Below are positions 18,616 to 29,322 of a DNA stretch of 64,000 bases, piece by piece. The stretch is from Sinobacterium norvegicum (GTDB taxonomy: Bacteria > Pseudomonadota > Gammaproteobacteria > Pseudomonadales > Sinobacteriaceae), in contig NZ_CAKLPX010000001.1 in NCBI RefSeq assembly GCF_923077115.1, positions 558,001 to 622,000 of the forward strand. Reading direction: 5' to 3'. Positions within the stretch are counted from its first letter, which is position 1; each line of letters begins with the position of its first letter. A model generated the notes under the pieces. The model searched no databases. It saw only the letters and a list, made by a program, of their open reading frames with translations, and was not told the origin of the DNA. A program made the position numbers and the translations under genes.

Positions 18616-21420
18616 ATGGCTAATTGGAGTTTGCGCAAGAGAATTATTTTACTTGCCCTCACCCCCTCCGCGTTAATCACCTTACTACTGGGTAGCTATC
18701 AGGTGCTTAATCGCATCGAAGAACGCAACCTCTTACTTGATCAACGTGCCTATGCCAGCACCATCCAAATTGCCGCTGTCAGCAAGACCCTGCTAGCGCT
18801 CGACGATAACATACTGCTCAAGGAGCTGTTGCGCAACGCACTCGAAGAACCCGGTGTCAGAGCCATTCGCCTGTATGACCAACAGCGACGACTGATTAAT
18901 CGTAGCGGACCAAAAATGATCGCCGTCAACGTTGCCGACCAACAGCGGCTGGGCGACGGCATTCAAAGCTACTCATCTGAGCTTACCCGGCGATACTCTC
19001 GGCCAATATTAACTCGAGATTTGATTATTGATAGTGCTGACAAGGCGGAGCCCATTGGCTGGGTCGAAATAGAGTACGATCTTCACAGCCTGACATTACA
19101 AACCTACCGCAACGTCATAATCAGCGTGTTACTGATCATTGCCAGCCTCACCGCCTGCTTAGTTATTGCCATAAAAGTCGCCAATAGATTCAAATCTGCC
19201 ACCGATCAGATTGGCGAGGCCATTGACAACATCATCGACGGGGATTATGAGACCTTACTTACCGTCCATGGCAATGACGAACTCAGCCAGATCAGTAACC
19301 GACTCAACCTTCTCAGCGACACCTTATTACAGCTCAATATTGAAACAGAATACAATATCGAGCAAACCACCGGCGACCTTCGTCAGACGCTGGAGACGAT
19401 TGAGGTTCAGAATATTGAACTGGACATTGCCCGACGCGAGGCGCTGGAAGCCAGCCGCATCAAATCTGAATTCCTCGCCAATACCAGTCATGAAATAAGA
19501 ACACCACTGAACGGTATTATTGGCTTTAGCAATTTGTTACTCAAAGACATTACCGATGGTCGCCACCGAGACCAGTTGGAGACCATACGACTCTCGGCCG
19601 AGGGCTTACTGGCCATTATTAATGACATTCTTGACCTCTCTAAAATTGAGGCCGGTAAGCTGGTACTCGACAATGCATCGATTAACATTCGTGAGATTAT
19701 CGAAGACTCACTCACCATGTTGGCACCCTCGGCCCACGATAAGAATTTAGAACTTATTTTGTTGAGCTACAGTGATATACCAGCCTGCGTCATTGGCGAC
19801 CCGCTGCGCATCAAACAAATTACGACCAACCTGCTAAGCAATGCGATTAAATTCAGTGAGCAGGGCAATATTATTGTGCGCATTAAGCTCAAAGAAATCC
19901 ATGACGGCCAAGCACTGCTTGTTATCAGCGTTACCGACTCCGGTATTGGCCTCTCTGAGCATCAACAACTCAATATATTTAACGCCTTTACCCAGGCGGA
20001 CGCCTCTACATCAAGAGACTACGGCGGCACAGGGCTGGGACTGGTCATTTGTAAGCGCTTGGTCGAACAAATGGGTGGCGAGATCGGCCTGGACAGCGAG
20101 CCCGACAAAGGCGCCACTTTCTGGTACACCTTGCGGGCAAAACTGCCCAACAAGGTTGCCTCACTGCCCCCGATGGATGCTTTGGTCGAAAAGAATATCG
20201 GCCTGTATTCATGCAACAGTGCAGTCAGCTTAGCACTACGACACCAATTAGAGGGCTGGCAGGCACATGTCTATTGCTTTAACAGCAGTGAAGAGCTCAT
20301 TCACAATGACAATAATATCGATTTATCGGCAACGATTATTATCCCCGATGAGGATGAGCTTGATGAACAAACCCTGACTACCATGCTGGCCAATGTTAAT
20401 CAGCGGTATAACTGCCGCTCCGTGGTGCTGCTACCAACCGCCATTGGCTCTCATTACGAGTCCTTATTTGGCCAGGACCAATGTATTGCGTTAAGCCGTC
20501 CAGCGCCACATGCAAAGCTTTATCAGGCACTGGACACCATCAGTAATGACTACGACCTCATCGCAGCAGAGTTCCAACAACTCAGTGAAGATGGCGTAAA
20601 ATTCAGCGTGCTGGCTGTCGATGACAATGACTCCAACCTTAAATTATTGCTCGTGTTGTTAGAAGATCTTGGCATGCATGTCACCCTGGCCCATGACGGC
20701 CAGCAGGCACTGGACCTCTGCGACCAACAGCGTTTCGATATAATCCTAATGGATATTCAAATGCCTGTGGTAGACGGAGTACAAGCAACTCGAGCGATTC
20801 GCATCGGCAACAGCCCAAACCGGACAACCCCGGTGATCGCCGTAACTGCCCATGCCCAGGCTGAAGAAAAGCGCAATCTCATGCAGGCTGGCTTTAATGA
20901 TCATCTCAGCAAACCCATCGATATCGCCATCCTGGAAAAAACGCTGCACACTTGGACCAATAGCTCACAGTTTATTGAGCATGAGAGAAAATCAACAGCG
21001 CCTGTCAGCCCTCAGATACCAACCGCAAACGCTAAACCTGTCGATATTCAGCTGTGCCTTCAACGAGCCAACCAAATACCCAGCCTTGCCGTCGACATGC
21101 TGTCTGGTATTCTCAGCCGCTTGGATGAAGATGTCGACCACATTAGTCAAAACGCGGACAGCCAGCAGCTACAGACAATGATAGAAGCCGTACACAAGCT
21201 ACATGGTGCCAGCTGCTACACCGGCACCCCCGCTCTTCAAAGTGCTTTATATGAACTCGAAACAGAGTTAAAGAGTCACTGTCAAGACGGCTTAACCAGC
21301 AGAGCCGGCGAATTATTAGGAACGCTGAAAACCGCAGCCAAGGCATTAAAACAATGGCACCAACAGTGTGATTTAGAGGTTATTTTTGAAGATGTACAGC
21401 GCGGCCAAAAAGCCAATTAG
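18616..21420 (+). CDS. barA: BarA/GacS-type hybrid sensor histidine kinase
   Basis: 934 residues, tripartite kinase controlling the UvrY/GacA-Csr system. Two transmembrane segments (about 10-28 and 167-190) flank a periplasmic sensor; a HAMP domain follows (to about 245), then HisKA with the phospho-acceptor His292 in NTSHEIRTPLNG, a HATPase domain with DSGIGLS and GTGLGLVICKRL, a degenerate receiver-like segment (about 515-640), a receiver with VLAVDDNDSN and phospho-acceptor Asp713 in LMDIQMP, and an HPt domain with His860 in AVHKLHGA. The gene is divergent from cysM and its stop overlaps the acpS stop by 4 bp. The cognate response regulator is not in the window. Confidence 0.94.
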   Translation: MANWSLRKRIILLALTPSALITLLLGSYQVLNRIEERNLLLDQRAYASTIQIAAVSKTLLALDDNILLKELLRNALEEPGVRAIRLYDQQRRLINRSGPKMIAVNVADQQRLGDGIQSYSSELTRRYSRPILTRDLIIDSADKAEPIGWVEIEYDLHSLTLQTYRNVIISVLLIIASLTACLVIAIKVANRFKSATDQIGEAIDNIIDGDYETLLTVHGNDELSQISNRLNLLSDTLLQLNIETEYNIEQTTGDLRQTLETIEVQNIELDIARREALEASRIKSEFLANTSHEIRTPLNGIIGFSNLLLKDITDGRHRDQLETIRLSAEGLLAIINDILDLSKIEAGKLVLDNASINIREIIEDSLTMLAPSAHDKNLELILLSYSDIPACVIGDPLRIKQITTNLLSNAIKFSEQGNIIVRIKLKEIHDGQALLVISVTDSGIGLSEHQQLNIFNAFTQADASTSRDYGGTGLGLVICKRLVEQMGGEIGLDSEPDKGATFWYTLRAKLPNKVASLPPMDALVEKNIGLYSCNSAVSLALRHQLEGWQAHVYCFNSSEELIHNDNNIDLSATIIIPDEDELDEQTLTTMLANVNQRYNCRSVVLLPTAIGSHYESLFGQDQCIALSRPAPHAKLYQALDTISNDYDLIAAEFQQLSEDGVKFSVLAVDDNDSNLKLLLVLLEDLGMHVTLAHDGQQALDLCDQQRFDIILMDIQMPVVDGVQATRAIRIGNSPNRTTPVIAVTAHAQAEEKRNLMQAGFNDHLSKPIDIAILEKTLHTWTNSSQFIEHERKSTAPVSPQIPTANAKPVDIQLCLQRANQIPSLAVDMLSGILSRLDEDVDHISQNADSQQLQTMIEAVHKLHGASCYTGTPALQSALYELETELKSHCQDGLTSRAGELLGTLKTAAKALKQWHQQCDLEVIFEDVQRGQKAN

Positions 21421-21794
21421 GCGCTGAGAACAACAAAAGCCAGGGCATACTCCTGCTCATCTGAAATCGAAACATGACAGTGATTTGCTCCCAACTCCGC
21501 CATGCGTTCAGCGGCAAAACCGTTAAGCTTGGCTACCGGTGCCCCGAGATCATTATTCAATATCTCGATATGCTGGAAACTAAGCCCCCTACCAATGCCG
21601 GTTCCCAAAGCCTTAGCCATCGCCTCCTTGGCTGCAAAGCGACGACACAGATAGGCCGCACCATCACCACTTTGATGATAACGCTGTAATTCTGTCGCGG
21701 TTAAAATACGTTGAGCAAAACCCAACCCGCGACGCTGTAAGATATCACGGACCCGCGAGACCTTTGCTAAATCAGTACCAATGGCCACGACCAT
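21417..21794 (-). CDS. acpS: Holo-[acyl-carrier-protein] synthase
   Basis: 125 residues. Transfers 4'-phosphopantetheine from CoA to acyl carrier protein. Metal-binding motifs are visible: VAIGTDLAKVSRVRD (Asp near residue 8) and CRRFAAKEAMAKALGTG (the conserved FAAKEA, about 53-60), ending HVSISDEQEYALAFVVL. It is the last gene of the lepA-to-acpS run; the pdxJ gene that normally separates recO and acpS is missing, so the two are only 5 bp apart. Confidence 0.95.
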   Translation of the reverse strand: MVVAIGTDLAKVSRVRDILQRRGLGFAQRILTATELQRYHQSGDGAAYLCRRFAAKEAMAKALGTGIGRGLSFQHIEILNNDLGAPVAKLNGFAAERMAELGANHCHVSISDEQEYALAFVVLSA

Positions 21795-21799
21795 CTAAA

Positions 21800-22519
21800 T
21801 TACCCCGGACCCGATTGTGCAGTGAATAATGCTCTCGATTTAAGCGGTTCGCTGCCTAAGTGTGGCGACAGCAATAATCGCGTCAACTGCTTCGTCGTTG
21901 AAGCAATGGCGGGATTGTTAACGCCAAAATCGCCGGCTGAAATCGCCAAAATATGCTGACCAGAGAAGGTTTGTTGTTGCTCAGCCGCGACAGGGATAAA
22001 GCCACGGCCAATATCCAAGCGATAGAATGATTCAATCGCAATAGGCTGGGCGGATATATCTTGCTCAAAATCAATACCGTAGCCCAGACAAAAAAGCAGC
22101 TTGAATTCGAACCGCCTGAGAATAAATTCTAAGCTGCCCTCACCTTCCAGCAGATGCAGTGCCTGCTCATAAGCCTCAAATATCTCAATAACGACCTCGC
22201 CAACAGGCAGCGTTCGCATGAGTATTTCATTGAGGTAAAAGGCACTGAACAGTCGCGTGCCTTTGAGGCTATAACGCTTACCTGCAGCCTCAACCGAGGT
22301 CACTGTTTTTAAATCACTTTTACCCCGCCAGCTAAGCTGCAACAAGGTTAACGGCTGCAAAATGGCTCGGGTTGAGTTTTTCTTACTGTTGCGTAGATTT
22401 TTAACCACCGCCCGCTGACGGCCATTATCATGGCTGATAAAATCGGCGATAACACTGTGATCCTGAAACGGATAGGTGTGCAAGATATAGCAGCGGTCAA
22501 ATTCTACTTGGTTCATCAT
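21800..22519 (-). CDS. recO: DNA repair protein RecO
   Basis: 239 residues; RecO helps load RecA onto SSB-coated gaps. It has an N-terminal OB fold (RCYILHTYPFQDHSVIADFISHDNGRQRAVVKNLR) and a helical C-terminal part (YLNEILMRTLPVGEVVIEIFEAYEQAL). The zinc-finger cysteines seen in Gram-positive RecO are not present, as usual for gammaproteobacteria. It follows era by 18 bp on the same strand. Confidence 0.93.
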   Translation of the reverse strand: MMNQVEFDRCYILHTYPFQDHSVIADFISHDNGRQRAVVKNLRNSKKNSTRAILQPLTLLQLSWRGKSDLKTVTSVEAAGKRYSLKGTRLFSAFYLNEILMRTLPVGEVVIEIFEAYEQALHLLEGEGSLEFILRRFEFKLLFCLGYGIDFEQDISAQPIAIESFYRLDIGRGFIPVAAEQQQTFSGQHILAISAGDFGVNNPAIASTTKQLTRLLLSPHLGSEPLKSRALFTAQSGPG

Positions 22520-22537
22520 CGTACTGTCGAACAGTAC

Positions 22538-23449
22538 TTAAACGTCATCATAACCTAGGCTGCGAAGAGCGCGATCATCATCACTCCAGCCACCCTTGAC
22601 CTTGACCCACGTCTTCAACATCACCTTGGCATCGAACATCCGCTCCATTTCTTTACGCGCTTCTTGCCCGATGAGTTTTAAACGCTTGCCACCCTTACCT
22701 ATAACAATCGACTTTTGACTGTCTCGCTCGACAAGTATCAGCGCATTGATAGAAATAAGCTCACCATCATCCTCAAAACTTTCAATCTCAACCGTCATCT
22801 CATAGGGCAGCTCATCACCGAGTTGTCGCATGATTTTCTCTCGAACCAATTCAGCTGCCAAAAAGCGAGAGCTGCGGTCAGTCACTTGATCTTCAGGGTA
22901 AAAATGCTCCCCCTCAGGCAGCAGCTTACCAATTTCTTCCTCTAGATTTGATAGGTTATGCCCATCGAGCGCCGACACAGGCACTATCGCCTTGAAATCC
23001 ATTTTAGCCGTTAGTTTCTGTAAAAAAGGCAATAATTTCTGCTTATCTTCTATCTGATCGACCTTATTAACCGCTAAAATAACCGGGCAGCGAGCCACCA
23101 TCAACTGCTCTAATACCAATTGATCCTCATCGGTCCATTGGAGTTTTTCGACCACGAAGACAATGACATCAACCTCTTTAATACTGCTGCTGGCCGCGCG
23201 ATTCATATAACGATTGATCGCTTTCTTCTGCTCCTTATGCAGCCCCGGGGTATCGACATACATCGCCTGTATCAAGCCTTCAGTCTTAATACCCAAAACC
23301 CGGTGACGAGTGGTCTGAGGCTTGCGTGAGGTGATGCTGATTTTCTGGCCAAGAATATGATTCAAAATCGTCGATTTTCCGACGTTAGGTCGCCCGATAA
23401 GAGCGACATAGCCGCTGCGTTCTACCATGCTGGATTTATTCTGACTCAT
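22538..23449 (-). CDS. era: GTPase Era
   Basis: 303 residues; essential GTPase for 16S rRNA 3' end and 30S assembly. G1 [14 protein letters not shown] (about 18-31), G2 with [10 protein letters not shown]3 DTPGLH, G4 NKVD and a C-terminal KH domain with [23 protein letters not shown]. Its start overlaps the rnc stop by 4 bp (translational coupling). Confidence 0.97.
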   Translation of the reverse strand: MSQNKSSMVERSGYVALIGRPNVGKSTILNHILGQKISITSRKPQTTRHRVLGIKTEGLIQAMYVDTPGLHKEQKKAINRYMNRAASSSIKEVDVIVFVVEKLQWTDEDQLVLEQLMVARCPVILAVNKVDQIEDKQKLLPFLQKLTAKMDFKAIVPVSALDGHNLSNLEEEIGKLLPEGEHFYPEDQVTDRSSRFLAAELVREKIMRQLGDELPYEMTVEIESFEDDGELISINALILVERDSQKSIVIGKGGKRLKLIGQEARKEMERMFDAKVMLKTWVKVKGGWSDDDRALRSLGYDDV

Positions 23450-24126
23450 TTTAATTCCCCTAGTATCTCCAGCGCCAGTTGCGCCGCCTGTTGCTCTGCT
23501 TGACGACGGCTGCTGCCGACACCGATGGTTGGCTGCTTTAACAGTTTATGCTGACAGCAGATGGAGAACGTCTGTTCATGGGCTTCACCAGTGACATCCT
23601 TCATCTGGTAAACCGGCAGGGCATGCTTGCGAGACTGCAATAGCTCCTGCAGCAGTGTCTTGGCATCTTTACCGCTACGCTCCAGTGACGTTTGCTGCAA
23701 ACGCTCAGCATACCAGCGCAGTACATGCTCTTTACAGGTAGCCATGTCACTGTCGAGATAAATAGCACCAATCAAGGCCTCGACGGAATCGGCGAGGATA
23801 GACTCACGGCGAAAACCGCCACTTTTGAGTTCACCAGAGCCAAGGTTGAGGCAGTCACCGATATCAAATTCACGGGCAATTTTAGCCAGCGTCTCACCTT
23901 TGACCAAACTCGAACGCAGACGGCTTAACTGACCTTCCTTAGCCTCAGGGAAACGGAGAAAAAGTGCCTCCGCAATAAATACACCCAGTAACGAATCGCC
24001 GAGAAATTCCAAACGTTCATTATTGGTATTACCACAGGAGCGGTGCGTTAACGCCAACTCCATTAAACTCTTGTCTTCAAATTGATGGCCTAAACGGCGC
24101 TCTAACTGACTTTTAATTAAGTCCAC
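23446..24126 (-). CDS. rnc: Ribonuclease III
   Basis: 226 residues; cleaves double-stranded RNA, including rRNA precursors. The catalytic signature [20 protein letters not shown] (about 36-55) and the second acidic cluster [13 protein letters not shown] (about 115-127) are intact, followed by a double-stranded RNA-binding domain ([20 protein letters not shown] to the end). Upstream gene encodes a DUF4845 protein; downstream overlap with era. Confidence 0.97.
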   Translation of the reverse strand: MDLIKSQLERRLGHQFEDKSLMELALTHRSCGNTNNERLEFLGDSLLGVFIAEALFLRFPEAKEGQLSRLRSSLVKGETLAKIAREFDIGDCLNLGSGELKSGGFRRESILADSVEALIGAIYLDSDMATCKEHVLRWYAERLQQTSLERSGKDAKTLLQELLQSRKHALPVYQMKDVTGEAHEQTFSICCQHKLLKQPTIGVGSSRRQAEQQAAQLALEILGELK

Positions 24127-24144
24127 TGTTACCTGCTTGCATTG

Positions 24145-24507
24145 CTATTTTGGGGTGTCGTAGATCAAATCATCAAACGTTAACACCACGTCTATATTGT
24201 ACATAAACGGCACCCTAACCTCGTAGTTAGAGTTAACCCTATAACCACCATCGATGGCTTCAAAGGTTATCTTTTTGGTATCAATAGATTTGACCAAACT
24301 GATACTAAAGCTCTTTCTGATGGCATCGCGTATATCGTTCTTTGACTTACCTTTTGACTCCGATACAACTTTCTCAACAATCGATTTAGCCGTCATACTC
24401 TCGACGTACTTAGGTGCCAATTTCACCGCAGCAGTGGCGAAAAAAGCTGCCACTAACAACACCAAAATCATTACCGACATCGACATACCCTGTTGACGCT
24501 TTAACAT
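24145..24507 (-). CDS. DUF4845 domain-containing membrane protein
   Basis: About 120 residues, conserved between lepB and rnc in many gammaproteobacteria, function unknown. It begins MLKRQQGMSMSVMILVLLVA, a pilin-like N-terminus with a single membrane helix, then a periplasmic domain with SKGKSKNDIRDAIRKSFSI and YEVRVPFMYNIDVVLTFDD. An ATG at 24522 is in frame but the ATG at 24507 has GGGGA 8 nt upstream and gives the family-like start. Confidence 0.85.
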   Translation of the reverse strand: MLKRQQGMSMSVMILVLLVAAFFATAAVKLAPKYVESMTAKSIVEKVVSESKGKSKNDIRDAIRKSFSISLVKSIDTKKITFEAIDGGYRVNSNYEVRVPFMYNIDVVLTFDDLIYDTPK

Positions 24508-24577
24508 TACCAAGTTCCCCATACACTATTGTTGTTATCAGCACCCATATACAGACGCTATCTTGTTGTATTGTATA

Positions 24578-25459
24578 TTAGTCTATAAAACCAACACGTG
24601 AAAAAGTTGGCAATTTTAGGCCCGGCTCTTTATGCATCCAAATAGCAAATGCCCTGCCAACGATATTCTCCTCTGGCACCTGTCCCCAGCATCGACTATC
24701 ACTGCTATTATCGCGGTTATCACCCATCATGAAGAAATGACCAGCTTTAACGGTAATCTCGAAATCAGGTTTTAGCCCCGCGACACAGCCCTGGTTTTGT
24801 AGTCGACTAAAATCTGAAGAGCGGCGCAGGTTTACACGCGAGGTGTGCTCAATGCCGTTAAGGTTCTCTTTCAAATCAGCAAACGCAGGCCGCCCAACCG
24901 GCAACTGTGCGATCAACTGCTGTTCGACAGCCTCACCGTTGACGAACAGCTGCTTTCCTTTATAAGCAATTTGGTCACCGGGTATGCCGACAACTCGTTT
25001 GATGAAATAGCGCGGGTCATGGGGAGGGAAAAACACCATGACCTCACCCCGTTGCGGCTCATCATTTTCCCACACCTTGGTTCTTATCACCGGTAGACGC
25101 AGACCATAGGAGAATTTATTCACCAGAATAAAGTCGCCTATTTGCAGTGTCGGCTCCATTGAGCCCGAGGGGATTTGAAACGGCTCAACAATAAACGAGC
25201 GCAGTACCAACACCAACGCTAATACCGGTGTTAATGACTTACTGTATTCAACGGCAACAGGGTCTTTCCCTATCGAATCAAAAGCCTGATCATAGTTGCG
25301 CTGATCCGCACTGCCCTGCTCCTGGTAATCCGGATACTGCTGGGTCAATGATTCAATACGCTGCCGGCGCTGACGCGCAAAAAATAGCGCATCAACGAGC
25401 CAGATAAAGGCACCAGCAAAAACCAGCACCACCATAATTAGTGGAAAATTAATGTCCAT
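24578..25459 (-). CDS. lepB: Signal peptidase I
   Basis: 293 residues. Cleaves Sec and Tat signal peptides at the periplasmic face. Two N-terminal membrane segments are followed by the catalytic Ser in QIPSGSMEPTLQIGD (about residue 97) and the general-base Lys in DPRYFIKRVVGIPGDQI (about 152), then the C-terminal GHFFMMGDNRDNSSDSRCWG box. It sits 17 bp after lepA, the standard pairing. Confidence 0.96.
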   Translation of the reverse strand: MDINFPLIMVVLVFAGAFIWLVDALFFARQRRQRIESLTQQYPDYQEQGSADQRNYDQAFDSIGKDPVAVEYSKSLTPVLALVLVLRSFIVEPFQIPSGSMEPTLQIGDFILVNKFSYGLRLPVIRTKVWENDEPQRGEVMVFFPPHDPRYFIKRVVGIPGDQIAYKGKQLFVNGEAVEQQLIAQLPVGRPAFADLKENLNGIEHTSRVNLRRSSDFSRLQNQGCVAGLKPDFEITVKAGHFFMMGDNRDNSSDSRCWGQVPEENIVGRAFAIWMHKEPGLKLPTFSRVGFID

Positions 25460-25476
25460 GATGTCCCTGTATTATT

Positions 25477-27279
25477 TTAACTATCGACTTTCAAGACGGC
25501 GAGGAAGGCGCTCTGAGGAATCTCAACATTGCCAACCTGTTTCATGCGTTTTTTACCCGCTTTCTGCTTTTCAAGCAGCTTTTTCTTACGACTGATATCA
25601 CCACCATAACATTTAGCAGTAACATTTTTTCTCAGCGCTTTAACAGTAGAGCGAGCACAGACTTGACCGCCAATTGTCGCCTGGATAGCGACGTCGAACA
25701 TCTGACGCGGAATCAACTCCTTCATCTTCTCAACCAACAAGCGGCCACGATGCTGCGCCTGATCACGATGTATAATCAATGCTAGGGCATCGACTCTGTC
25801 GCCATTTATCAATACATCAAGTTTAACAAGCTTGGCCGGTTCAAAGCGTACAAAGTTATAATCGAGCGAGGCAAAACCGCGGCTACAAGACTTTAAACGG
25901 TCGAAGAAATCTAACACCACCTCGCTCATGGGCAGTTCATAATTAATGGACACCTGATTACCGATAAATTGCATATCTTTCTGCACGCCGCGCTTTTCAA
26001 CACAGAGCGTGATGACATTACCGACAAATTCATTGGGTACGAGAATATTGGCCTCGACTATCGGTTCACGCATCTCTTCGATGACACTGGGGTCAGGCAA
26101 TCTTGAGGGGTTATCAACCCGGGTTAGATTTCCCTGTTTATCAACTATCTCATAAACAACGGTCGGTGCCGTTGTGATAAGGTCGATATCATATTCACGC
26201 TCGAGTCGCTCCTGAATAATCTCCATGTGCAGCAGGCCAAGAAAGCCGCAGCGGAAACCAAAACCGAGTGCATCCGATACTTCTGGCTCGTAAAATAATG
26301 AGGCATCATTCAGCGTCAATTTACCCAGTGCATCTCGGAAATCTTCATAGTCATCAGAGCTAACAGTAAACAAACCGGCAAAAACCTTGGGCTTAACCTG
26401 CTCGAAACCCGCCAGCGACTCAACCTCATCAATGGTTTTCAGGTGTGTAATGGTATCACCTACCGGGGCCCCTAAAATGTCTTTGATGCCGGCAATAACA
26501 TAGCCCACTTCACCGGCCCGTAAACAATCAACGGGAACCCGCTTAGGGGTAAAAATACCAACATCATCAACACCATGCGCCTTGCCCAACGACTTGGCAA
26601 CAATCTTATCTTTTGGTTTCAGAGTACCGTTAACAACGCGTACCAACGAGACTATACCAAGATAATTATCAAACCATGAATCAATGATTAGGGCTTGCAA
26701 TGGCGCATCCGCATCACCGACTGGCGGTGGTACTTCACGAACAATAGTCTCAAGTGCATCTTCGATGCCCAGGCCAGACTTTGCACTGACCTGACAAGCC
26801 TCCATGGCATCGATACCAATAATCTCTTCGATCTCAATAGCAACACGCTCAGGCTCGGCCTGGGGCAGGTCCATTTTGTTCAAGATGGGCACGACTTCCA
26901 AGCCCTGCTCGATAGCGGTATAGCAGTTGGCAACCGATTGAGCTTCGACACCTTGGGCTGCATCAACAACCAACAACGCACCCTCGCAGGCAGCAAGCGA
27001 GCGAGAGACCTCGTAGGAAAAGTCGACATGGCCTGGGGTATCGATAAAGTTTAACTGGTAAGTTTTGCCGTCTCTGGCCTTGTAATCCAAGGTGACACTC
27101 TGAGCCTTGATGGTAATGCCGCGCTCACGTTCGATATCCATCGAATCAAGAACCTGCGCCTGCATTTCCCGCTTACTTAAACCCTCGCAGTGTTGAATAA
27201 AACGATCGGACAAAGTCGATTTGCCATGGTCGATATGGGCAATAATAGAGAAGTTGCGGATATGGGTAAGATCAGTCAC
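25477..27279 (-). CDS. lepA: Elongation factor 4 (back-translocating GTPase LepA)
   Basis: 600 residues, typical length. G domain: [15 protein letters not shown] (about 14-28), [18 protein letters not shown] and NKMD; C-terminal LepA-specific domain includes [31 protein letters not shown]. The start is a GTG at 27279. The 158 bp between it and the mucD stop contains no terminator that I can see, so it may be read from mucD or from its own promoter there. Confidence 0.97.
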   Translation of the reverse strand: MTDLTHIRNFSIIAHIDHGKSTLSDRFIQHCEGLSKREMQAQVLDSMDIERERGITIKAQSVTLDYKARDGKTYQLNFIDTPGHVDFSYEVSRSLAACEGALLVVDAAQGVEAQSVANCYTAIEQGLEVVPILNKMDLPQAEPERVAIEIEEIIGIDAMEACQVSAKSGLGIEDALETIVREVPPPVGDADAPLQALIIDSWFDNYLGIVSLVRVVNGTLKPKDKIVAKSLGKAHGVDDVGIFTPKRVPVDCLRAGEVGYVIAGIKDILGAPVGDTITHLKTIDEVESLAGFEQVKPKVFAGLFTVSSDDYEDFRDALGKLTLNDASLFYEPEVSDALGFGFRCGFLGLLHMEIIQERLEREYDIDLITTAPTVVYEIVDKQGNLTRVDNPSRLPDPSVIEEMREPIVEANILVPNEFVGNVITLCVEKRGVQKDMQFIGNQVSINYELPMSEVVLDFFDRLKSCSRGFASLDYNFVRFEPAKLVKLDVLINGDRVDALALIIHRDQAQHRGRLLVEKMKELIPRQMFDVAIQATIGGQVCARSTVKALRKNVTAKCYGGDISRKKKLLEKQKAGKKRMKQVGNVEIPQSAFLAVLKVDS

Positions 27280-27437
27280 TCGTTCACCAAGTTAATATAC
27301 ATCTGTGAGCATGCCCTATGCAAAAGCACAGGCCATTCTAAAGCGCCACATATTACCTGATTGCTCTAAAATTGGCTATGAAACCTTTGGTTTGATAGCG
27401 GCAACGAGTAAATTAGCCGCCAGCTCGGCAACAGCGG

Positions 27438-28826
27438 CTATTTATCGATCCGAATCGCCACAAAGCCAGGTCGTCCCTGTCGAATAATCCGCACAGGAAT
27501 TGAACGTTTTATCGGCAGCTTTTTAACGATTTTATTAAAGCTTTCAGCACTATCGACAGGAAAACCGTTAATGGTAGTGATGACGTCACCAAGCTGCATG
27601 TGCGAACGCGCTGCAGCACTTTCGGGCGCTATTTCGGTAATGACCACCCCGCCCTCAAATTGCCACTGCTGAGCCAATTGATCGCCAGCAGCTTCAATCG
27701 CCACGCCAAGACGGTTCAACTTGTCATGATGCCCGGCCTGCGCCTGTTTCAGCTGCTGTTTATCTAAACTACCAATGACCACCGTCAGCTGTTGCGTCTT
27801 GCCGCCACGAATCAGCTGCACTGCAGCCTGACTACCTGGCCGTGTCAGGCCGACAATATGAGGCAGATCGCCAGAGGCCTGGATCGGCTTCCCATCGAAG
27901 CTGATGACAATATCACCCTCGGCAATACCCGCCTTATCGGCGGGACCGCTGGGCTCAACAAAGGTAATCAAGGTACCTTGAGGCTTGTCCAAGCCAAACG
28001 ATAAGGCCAGCGCCTTATCGACATCCTGAATACCGACGCCTAACCAGCCTCGGTCGACATCGCCATTTTCTTTCAGCTGCCTCACCACCTCCCGTGCCAA
28101 ACTTGACGGGATGGCAAATGACAAACCTATTGAGCCACCGCCTCGGGTAAAAATTTGTGAGTTAATACCGACAACTTCACCCTCGAGATTAAACAGCGGC
28201 CCCCCCGAATTTCCGGGGTTAATCGCCACATCTGTCTGAATAAAGGGTACATAATTTTCATTTTTTTCATTGGGCAAGCTACGTCCAATGGCACTGACAA
28301 TACCCGCAGATACTGAGTAATCAAGGCCAAATGGCGAGCCTATGGCCAGCACCCACTCACCGACTTTGATCTTATCGTCCTCTGCAAAATTAACAAAAGG
28401 CAGCCCTTTTCCGTCGACTTTTAACAGTGCCAGATCTGAACGAGGATCGGTGCCAACGACTTCGGCATCAAACTCTGTTCTGTCTGTCATCCTAACGGTT
28501 ATTGTATCGGCACCTTCAACCACGTGATGGTTAGTCAACACATAACCATCCGATGAGACAAAGAAACCAGACCCCAAAGAACCACCCTCATTCTGTGGCG
28601 GCTGCCCCTGTTCGAAGAGTCGACGAAACATCTCCGGCAACTGCTCAGGAGCAATACCGTTTATCGACGGCATATTCTGCTGGGGCTTAGCAGTCACAGT
28701 CGTATTTATTTTCACCACTGCTGCGGCGTTATCCTCAACAATTTGAGTAAATTCCGGTAACGATGCTCGAACGCCAACGGAGACCACCAATAAAATAGAC
28801 GTGAACATCAAACAATAAAAACGCAT
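27438..28826 (-). CDS. mucD: Do-family periplasmic serine endoprotease MucD/DegP
   Basis: About 462 residues. Signal peptide (MRFYCLMFTSILLVVSVGVRA), trypsin-like domain with the catalytic triad in LTNHHVVEGAD (His), DPRSDLALLKVD (Asp) and NPGNSGGPLFN (Ser), then two PDZ domains (PDZ1 around DRGWLGVGIQDVD, PDZ2 around AARSHMQLGDVITTING). It degrades misfolded envelope proteins and is the last gene of the rpoE operon, as mucD is in Pseudomonas. A TTG at 28841 is in frame but overlaps the GGAG that serves the ATG at 28826, so I start at the ATG. Confidence 0.94.
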   Translation of the reverse strand: MRFYCLMFTSILLVVSVGVRASLPEFTQIVEDNAAAVVKINTTVTAKPQQNMPSINGIAPEQLPEMFRRLFEQGQPPQNEGGSLGSGFFVSSDGYVLTNHHVVEGADTITVRMTDRTEFDAEVVGTDPRSDLALLKVDGKGLPFVNFAEDDKIKVGEWVLAIGSPFGLDYSVSAGIVSAIGRSLPNEKNENYVPFIQTDVAINPGNSGGPLFNLEGEVVGINSQIFTRGGGSIGLSFAIPSSLAREVVRQLKENGDVDRGWLGVGIQDVDKALALSFGLDKPQGTLITFVEPSGPADKAGIAEGDIVISFDGKPIQASGDLPHIVGLTRPGSQAAVQLIRGGKTQQLTVVIGSLDKQQLKQAQAGHHDKLNRLGVAIEAAGDQLAQQWQFEGGVVITEIAPESAAARSHMQLGDVITTINGFPVDSAESFNKIVKKLPIKRSIPVRIIRQGRPGFVAIRIDK

Positions 28827-28855
28827 TCTTAGTAGCTCCAATACCGTACTGAAAA

Positions 28856-29320
28856 TTAACGGACCTCAACGGCCTGTGTTGTGACCAGTCCAGGTCGAAC
28901 CGCCACGATCTCTGGCTGAAGCCGACGACAATTGGCATCCTGATTAATCAACTTTTTGCTGACCCACAAACCGGCACAAAAACCAATGATAGCAGCGGCT
29001 ATAGCACCGCCATCGCCAGCATAACCATCACCGATAGCCGCCCCCACAATCATCGTGAGCAGGGGTAGGCTATAGATTTGAAGAGACCCCTTAACAATTG
29101 CCTCACCCGGCACCATAATCTCAACAATGTCACCAACATTGGCCTGCATTTCAGGATGTTGGTCGACCTTTATATAGTGCGCATCTTTGGCGCCCAACTC
29201 TGCCAACACTTTTTGGCTACAGCCTTTTTTGGCGGCACAGGTGCCGCAGCTAGTCTGCCGCTGCGTTACCAACCATAACAAGCCGTCTTCTTTTGCAACG
29301 ACCCTTGCCTCTTCGTTCAT
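28856..29320 (-). CDS. rseC: RseC/MucC-family positive regulator of sigma-E
   Basis: 154 residues of the SoxR-reducing-system/RseC family. A cytoplasmic N-terminus carries four cysteines, CGTCAAKKGC plus another in the pattern QTSCGTC, suited to a metal or Fe-S site, followed by the conserved GDIVEIMVPGEAIVKGSLQIY and two transmembrane helices (about 75-120, LPLLTMIVGAAIG and IAAAIIGFCAGLW). It is placed between rseB and mucD as in the alg/muc operon. Confidence 0.9.
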   Translation of the reverse strand: MNEEARVVAKEDGLLWLVTQRQTSCGTCAAKKGCSQKVLAELGAKDAHYIKVDQHPEMQANVGDIVEIMVPGEAIVKGSLQIYSLPLLTMIVGAAIGDGYAGDGGAIAAAIIGFCAGLWVSKKLINQDANCRRLQPEIVAVRPGLVTTQAVEVR

Positions 29321-29322
29321 TG

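Noticed and set aside
27305-27487. 60-codon plus-strand ORF between lepA and mucD
   Set aside because: It overlaps the end of mucD on the other strand, has no ribosome binding site and no recognisable protein pattern.
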